From: Geobacter sp.
GTDB lineage: Bacteria > Desulfobacterota > Desulfuromonadia > Geobacterales > DSM-12255
Assembly (NCBI GenBank): GCA_012026855.1
Contig: VEOV01000278.1
Span: 1 to 6,718, forward strand
Reading direction: 5' to 3'
Length of the DNA: 6,718 nt
In this document: positions 5,469 through 6,718 of the stretch, piece after piece
Numbering within the stretch: the first letter of the stretch is position 1
Layout of the letters: each line of letters begins with the position of its first letter
Notes under the pieces: generated by a model
Told to the model about the DNA's origin: nothing
The model's database searches: none
What the model saw: only the letters and a program-made list of their open reading frames with translations
Made by a program: the position numbers and the translations under genes

Positions 5469-6718
5469 TTAAAACTTCACTTCGAAGGTTGCATAGACAT
5501 CATGGGCCCTCTTGATCGGGGCCAGCAGCAGCAGATCGGTTGACTGGATGTCGCTGATTTTCTGCGGCGCCCCGACCCAGTTGTTGCTGCCGGTGTACTG
5601 GAAGTCGTAATACTGGTAGCCGATCTTGAAGAAGGCCTTGCTGAAGAACGAGGAGACCGGCTTGAGATCAAGCTCCTGGATGATGTACGGCTCATAGACG
5701 TTGCCCCGCGTACCGACCTTGCTGGTCCACATGTCGTCGGCCGATGGCGCAAAGGTGATCCAGTTTTTGGAGCCGTGGTTGAATTCAAAGCCGAGCTTGG
5801 TTTTTGACGGCAGGTCATAGCGGACACCGGCGTAAACAGCCCAGCCGGTTTTGTCCTTGGGATTGAAGTCCTGGTCAAAGAAGCTGCCGGTCATCAGCCC
5901 CTGGAAACCGGCATTCTGGGAGACATTGCTGTTGGGGCGGGTGACGCTCAGGCCGACATCGCCGAAGATGTTCAGCGTTCCCGGGCCGACCTTCTTGAGG
6001 GTGCTCATGGCGCCGGTGCCGTACCAGTCGATGTCGCCGAGGTTGGTGGCCGGGGCGGTGTTGCCGAAGATGGTGTTATTCATGGCCGGGAAATCGAAGA
6101 TGTTCATGCCGCGGTTCCACTGCAGCCAGACCCGCAGCGGATCGGTGTCGATCGGGATCACCGCGATTCCCAGCATGTCGGTGTCCTTGATGCTGTTGGA
6201 CGGGGTCCTGAGGCCGCTGTCAAAACCGCGGCCGTAGCAGACCTTGCCGTAGGCCCCTGGCAGGGCTTCGATGTCCGGGGCATAGCCGACGGTCATGCCG
6301 TCAAAGGCGTAATCAACCAGCAGTGCCGGGGTGCCGCCGTTGCCGGGGCGTTCAGTGTTCAGCCTCAGGTTGCTGGGGGCGCCATTGGTCGCCGGGCGCC
6401 GTCCCACCGAGAACCAGAGGGGCTGCTCGGCAATATTGCTCCAGGTGGCATAGGCGCGGTCCACATTCAGCAGGCTGTCGGAGGGGACATGGCCGACAGT
6501 GCCGTCAAACGCGCCGACCCGGTCGGCAAAATAGTTGCCTGTGGTTGTCTGATCGCTCTGGGAGCCGAAGGCCTTGTACATATCAAGCTTGACGGTGACG
6601 GTGACATCCTTGGTCGCCTTGGCATGGAGGTCCAGGCCGAACTTGTTGGTGTAGAGGGTCTCGTTTTTCGGCTTGTAGGCCGGCACCTGGGCGAGATTGC
6701 CGCTGCCTGCCCCGAGAA
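5469..6718 (-). CDS. Outer-membrane beta-barrel porin, probably DUF3373/ExtI-like (5'-truncated by window edge)
   Basis: About 415 C-terminal residues are visible; the frame stays open to the window edge, so the signal peptide and start are outside. The GTG at 6684-6686 is in frame but is simply an internal Val, with no ribosome site. The protein shows alternating aromatic beta-strands throughout (for example GWAVYAGVRYDL, KLGFEFNHGSK, FFKIGYQYYDFQYTG) and ends in FEVKF, the C-terminal Phe signal for outer-membrane insertion. VTVKLDMYKAFG, FSVGRRPATNGAPSNL, VDYAFDG and GKVCYGRGFDSG recall DUF3373 proteins of Geobacter and relatives. It has no heme motif. It is the most upstream visible gene of the cytochrome operon, 68 bases before the small protein. 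A role in substrate entry, or as the barrel of a porin-cytochrome conduit, is inferred from its neighbours. The barrel call is strong, the exact family name less so. Confidence 0.82.
   Translation of the reverse strand, partial: LGAGSGNLAQVPAYKPKNETLYTNKFGLDLHAKATKDVTVTVKLDMYKAFGSQSDQTTTGNYFADRVGAFDGTVGHVPSDSLLNVDRAYATWSNIAEQPLWFSVGRRPATNGAPSNLRLNTERPGNGGTPALLVDYAFDGMTVGYAPDIEALPGAYGKVCYGRGFDSGLRTPSNSIKDTDMLGIAVIPIDTDPLRVWLQWNRGMNIFDFPAMNNTIFGNTAPATNLGDIDWYGTGAMSTLKKVGPGTLNIFGDVGLSVTRPNSNVSQNAGFQGLMTGSFFDQDFNPKDKTGWAVYAGVRYDLPSKTKLGFEFNHGSKNWITFAPSADDMWTSKVGTRGNVYEPYIIQELDLKPVSSFFSKAFFKIGYQYYDFQYTGSNNWVGAPQKISDIQSTDLLLLAPIKRAHDVYATFEVKF

Noticed and set aside
6684..6686. GTG as start of the porin gene
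   Set aside because: The frame continues upstream to the window edge with plausible mature sequence and there is no signal peptide at this GTG.
1..6718. Insertion sequences, tRNA genes, CRISPR arrays or attachment sites
   Set aside because: No transposase, no terminal repeats, no tRNA cloverleaf and no spaced direct repeats were seen.

Overview
The window reads as chromosomal DNA of a dissimilatory metal- or sulfur-reducing member of the Desulfuromonadales/Geobacterales (a Geobacter relative). The grounds are an octaheme c-type cytochrome, a single-heme rhodanese protein, an outer-membrane beta-barrel of a Geobacter-type family (probably DUF3373), GC-rich genes with strong AGGAG-type ribosome sites, and an AT-rich intergenic leader. 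No species can be named from sequence reading alone.

Left part (1-1108, + strand). The 3' end of a cation-transporter gene of the cation diffusion facilitator (CDF) superfamily runs in from outside the window. It overlaps by ATGA (488-491) with a class I SAM-dependent methyltransferase gene of TehB/thiopurine-methyltransferase-like character. Bases 1109-1396 are a non-coding, increasingly AT-rich stretch with two GC-rich hairpins at the left and two small inverted repeats before the next gene. A gene at 1397-2107 (+) encodes a secreted, all-helical 236-residue protein that I do not recognise and that looks internally duplicated.

Right part (2205 to the window end, - strand). Four tightly packed genes are transcribed leftwards: an outer-membrane porin-like barrel (N-terminus outside the window), a 107-residue secreted small protein, a periplasmic monoheme protein with three rhodanese domains, and a secreted octaheme cytochrome of the tetrathionate reductase (OTR) family. 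The gaps are 68, 27 and 16 nt. The operon ends at a strong hairpin (2149-2181) that also serves the convergent 1397-2107 gene.

Taken together, the minus-strand genes look like an extracytoplasmic system for handling sulfur, selenium or tellurium compounds. The porin would admit an oxyanion or polysulfur compound, or form a conduit. The octaheme cytochrome would reduce it, and the heme-rhodanese would carry or release sulfane-type sulfur or selenium. Porin, small protein and rhodanese resemble ExtI, ExtJ and ExtH of the G. sulfurreducens ext cluster linked to selenite/tellurite reduction, but gene order differs and an OTR-type octaheme cytochrome is attached. That functional reading is inference; the domain calls are much firmer.
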